Source of the DNA: an uncultured Buttiauxella sp.
GTDB taxonomy: Bacteria > Pseudomonadota > Gammaproteobacteria > Enterobacterales > Enterobacteriaceae
DNA: 38,422 nucleotides
Reading direction: 5' to 3'
Assembly (NCBI GenBank): GCA_946480445.1
Contig: CAMLJN010000028.1
Span: forward strand, 1-38,422
Shown piece by piece: positions 36,641 to 38,422 of this stretch. The position numbers were made by a program, and so were the translations under genes. Position 1 is the stretch's first letter. Each line of letters begins with the position of its first letter. The notes under the pieces were generated by a model. It saw only the letters and a program-made list of their open reading frames with translations. It was not told the DNA's origin and ran no database searches.

Positions 36641-36824
36641 CTGTTCCGCTGAAATTATACCACGGCACCTTCTTACACCATGTCCACTACCAACGTTTGA
36701 TGTCAAAAAATGGGGTGATTATCCGGACTATGTGGCCCGTTTACATCTCACAATAGATCGCTGTAATACTGATAAGGAAGCCGTTATGTCAATACTACAT
36801 TTTTATAACCGGTCAGTAGATTAA
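36531..36824 (+). CDS. Rz1-like outer-membrane spanin lipoprotein, nested in the i-spanin gene
   Basis: A 97-residue protein with a basic start, a hydrophobic stretch (about 13-27) and a lipobox LYGC with Cys28, indicating an outer-membrane lipoprotein. Downstream it has proline-rich segments (KPLNPINC and LLTPCPLPTF), which are common in o-spanins. It starts 110 bases before the end of the i-spanin gene in the +1 frame, the classical nested Rz/Rz1 arrangement. The nested pair supports both assignments. It is longer than lambda Rz1 and similar to LysC-type partners of P2-like phages. Confidence 0.72.
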   Translation: MSHAKPYVRHKQAIGVLGSLCLMMLYGCSIKPLNPINCSAEIIPRHLLTPCPLPTFDVKKWGDYPDYVARLHLTIDRCNTDKEAVMSILHFYNRSVD

Positions 36825-37159
36825 CTTTATTCATAAAATAATGAGTAATAAGAGGAATTGATTGTAAGAGTCATCCTTTTTTCAGTAAATATTCAAGGCG
36901 GCAGTTTCAATGGATGGCTCTAACTGTATAGTTCCTACGTCATACTGTGACGAAAAAAATTATCTGTGGCATTCAAATTAACGTTTCAGTGATATACACA
37001 TATCCGATATACGAATTTATTTTCGACCGACTGTATTCTTACCTGCTCTAGCATATTCTTTGTATTTCAGGTTATAACGGTATCATTTCTACCTCGACGA
37101 TGAAGATCCTGCATAGTACACAAGGATTATTGTGCTTATATGGCAAACGGAAAGTGAAG
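36825..37159. other. AT-rich stretch with no gene seen
   Basis: About 335 bp between the o-spanin and the IS3-family end. I find no open frame with a start signal, no recognisable protein motif and no clear terminator. A small CACAA/TTGTG dyad lies near 37120. Confidence 0.5.
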
Positions 37160-37800
<641 letters not shown>

Positions 37801-37803
37801 AAG

Positions 37804-38145
37804 CTAGCGTATCGCCGCACGCTCACCACCTTCGTCTGACCCTGCGAACAACCAGTTTTTCCGACCCAGAGCCACACCGCGAAGCGCGTTCTCCGCGATA
37901 TTATTGTCGATTTCCGTCCACCCGCTACTGCAGTACAGGTTCAGTGCATCCCATTGCTTCAGCATGTAGGCAAACGCTTTTGCCGTATCTGAGTGACGCG
38001 ACAATATCTTTCTCTGCGCCTGTATCCAGTCGTACAGCGACTGCATCAGCGGGACGGTTCTGGTTTTTCTGACCGCCAGCCTTGCATCCGCCGGGCTGCC
38101 GCGTATCTCCGCTTCGATGGCGTACAGTTCACCGATGTGCTTCAA
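37804..38145 (-). pseudogene. IS66-family transposase (TnpC) C-terminal fragment
   Basis: The translated fragment contains [33 protein letters not shown] and [18 protein letters not shown], the signature C-terminal part of IS66 TnpC, including the conserved Glu of the DDE triad ([12 protein letters not shown]). The N-terminal three quarters and the last about 30 residues are absent. Both edges are junctions to other mobile sequences: a group II intron reverse transcriptase on the 5' side and the IS3-family remnant on the 3' side. Confidence 0.82.
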
Positions 38146-38247
38146 CTCAATATCATCGAAAGTCTGCCCATCCGTACCCGCCGCACCTTTATTTCGGCGA
38201 CAGCACTGGTACGCATAAGTCAGCACACTGCGATGGTAACATCGTAA
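38146..38247 (-). pseudogene. Group II intron reverse transcriptase/maturase N-terminal fragment
   Basis: The frame reads [18 protein letters not shown] then [13 protein letters not shown], matching the start of LtrA-type group II intron reverse transcriptases (pattern VYREDVLxxAYxRCxxNxGAAGVDGQTFEDIE). After DDIE the sequence switches in frame to IS66 transposase. Upstream there is a run of nine T on the coding strand and no intron 5' structure I can confirm. Assignment is from motif memory. Confidence 0.6.
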
Positions 38248-38315
38248 AAAAAAACAGCATGTTTCCTGACGTGTTCTTAATGCGACAGAACCGTTGTATG
38301 CAAGCGAGCCGCATT

Positions 38316-38420
38316 TTAAATCAATGAGATGCTAAACGGAGCGATAACCATGAATTTTACGTCGCGTTCATCCTGGAAGATGTTGCCGTAACCGCCACCC
38401 CAGCTCGGGATGTCTGAATG
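38316..38420 (-). CDS. C-terminal end of an unidentified protein, cut by the window edge
   Basis: An open frame enters from the right edge and ends at TAA 38316-38318. The last 34 residues include [19 protein letters not shown] and then VKFMVIAPF. The aromatic/glycine-rich segment looks like real protein rather than a chance frame, but I do not recognise the family and the start is outside the window. It may belong to the island cargo. Confidence 0.35.
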   Translation of the reverse strand, partial: HSDIPSWGGGYGNIFQDERDVKFMVIAPFSISLI

Positions 38421-38422
38421 GT

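Noticed and set aside
37804..38226. Single 140-residue gene at the right end
   Set aside because: The translation joins a group II intron reverse transcriptase piece to an IS66 transposase piece and ends at a junction, so it is treated as two pseudogene fragments.

Overview
The window is chromosomal DNA of an enterobacterium (order Enterobacterales). Gene content and order follow the aspU-thrW interval of Escherichia coli: dkgB, yafC, yafD, yafE, mltD, gloB, yafS, rnhA, dnaQ, aspV, yafV, fadE, gmhA, yafJ, dpaA/yafK, dinB, pepD, gpt, frsA, crl, phoE, proB, proA, thrW. Several differences point away from E. coli and towards an Enterobacter/Klebsiella-like relative. A complete nqrABCDEF-nqrM operon lies between dpaA and dinB. 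An extra MFS transporter faces yafC. A CHASE4-PAS-GGDEF-EAL protein follows proA. Several genes found here in E. coli K-12 are absent (ivy, yafT, dinJ-yafQ, the flagellar remnants fhiA/mbhA, yafNOP, prfH). Species cannot be fixed from the sequence alone.

Layout. 1-9486 runs from the 3' end of one tRNA-Asp gene, probably at the end of an rrn operon outside the window, to a second identical tRNA-Asp. Between them are housekeeping genes for carbonyl detoxification (dkgB, gloB), peptidoglycan turnover (mltD) and DNA replication/repair (rnhA, dnaQ). 9487-15669 holds a decayed 2-isopropylmalate synthase tail beside aspV, then yafV, fadE (with a FadR-like operator), gmhA, yafJ and dpaA. 15670-22220 is the Na+-translocating NADH:quinone oxidoreductase operon, with a long structured leader and its maturation factor nqrM but no apbE. 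22221-31407 carries SOS-controlled dinB, pepD, gpt, frsA, crl, phoE (Pho box) and the proBA operon. 31459-34077 is a c-di-GMP enzyme.

From thrW (34407-34481) to the end the character changes. The tRNA lacks one base in its 3' acceptor strand, and beyond it lies AT-rich, apparently acquired DNA. This holds a LysR-type regulator preceded by a perfect FNR half-site pair and a strong Fur-like palindrome, a divergent nested pair of spanin-like genes (Rz/Rz1 type) without holin or endolysin, and a graveyard of mobile elements (IS3-family, IS66-family and group II intron reverse transcriptase fragments). The regulator-plus-spanin module is the most interesting part. It resembles lysis cassettes used for toxin release in other enterobacteria, but no toxin is visible here, so that link is inference.
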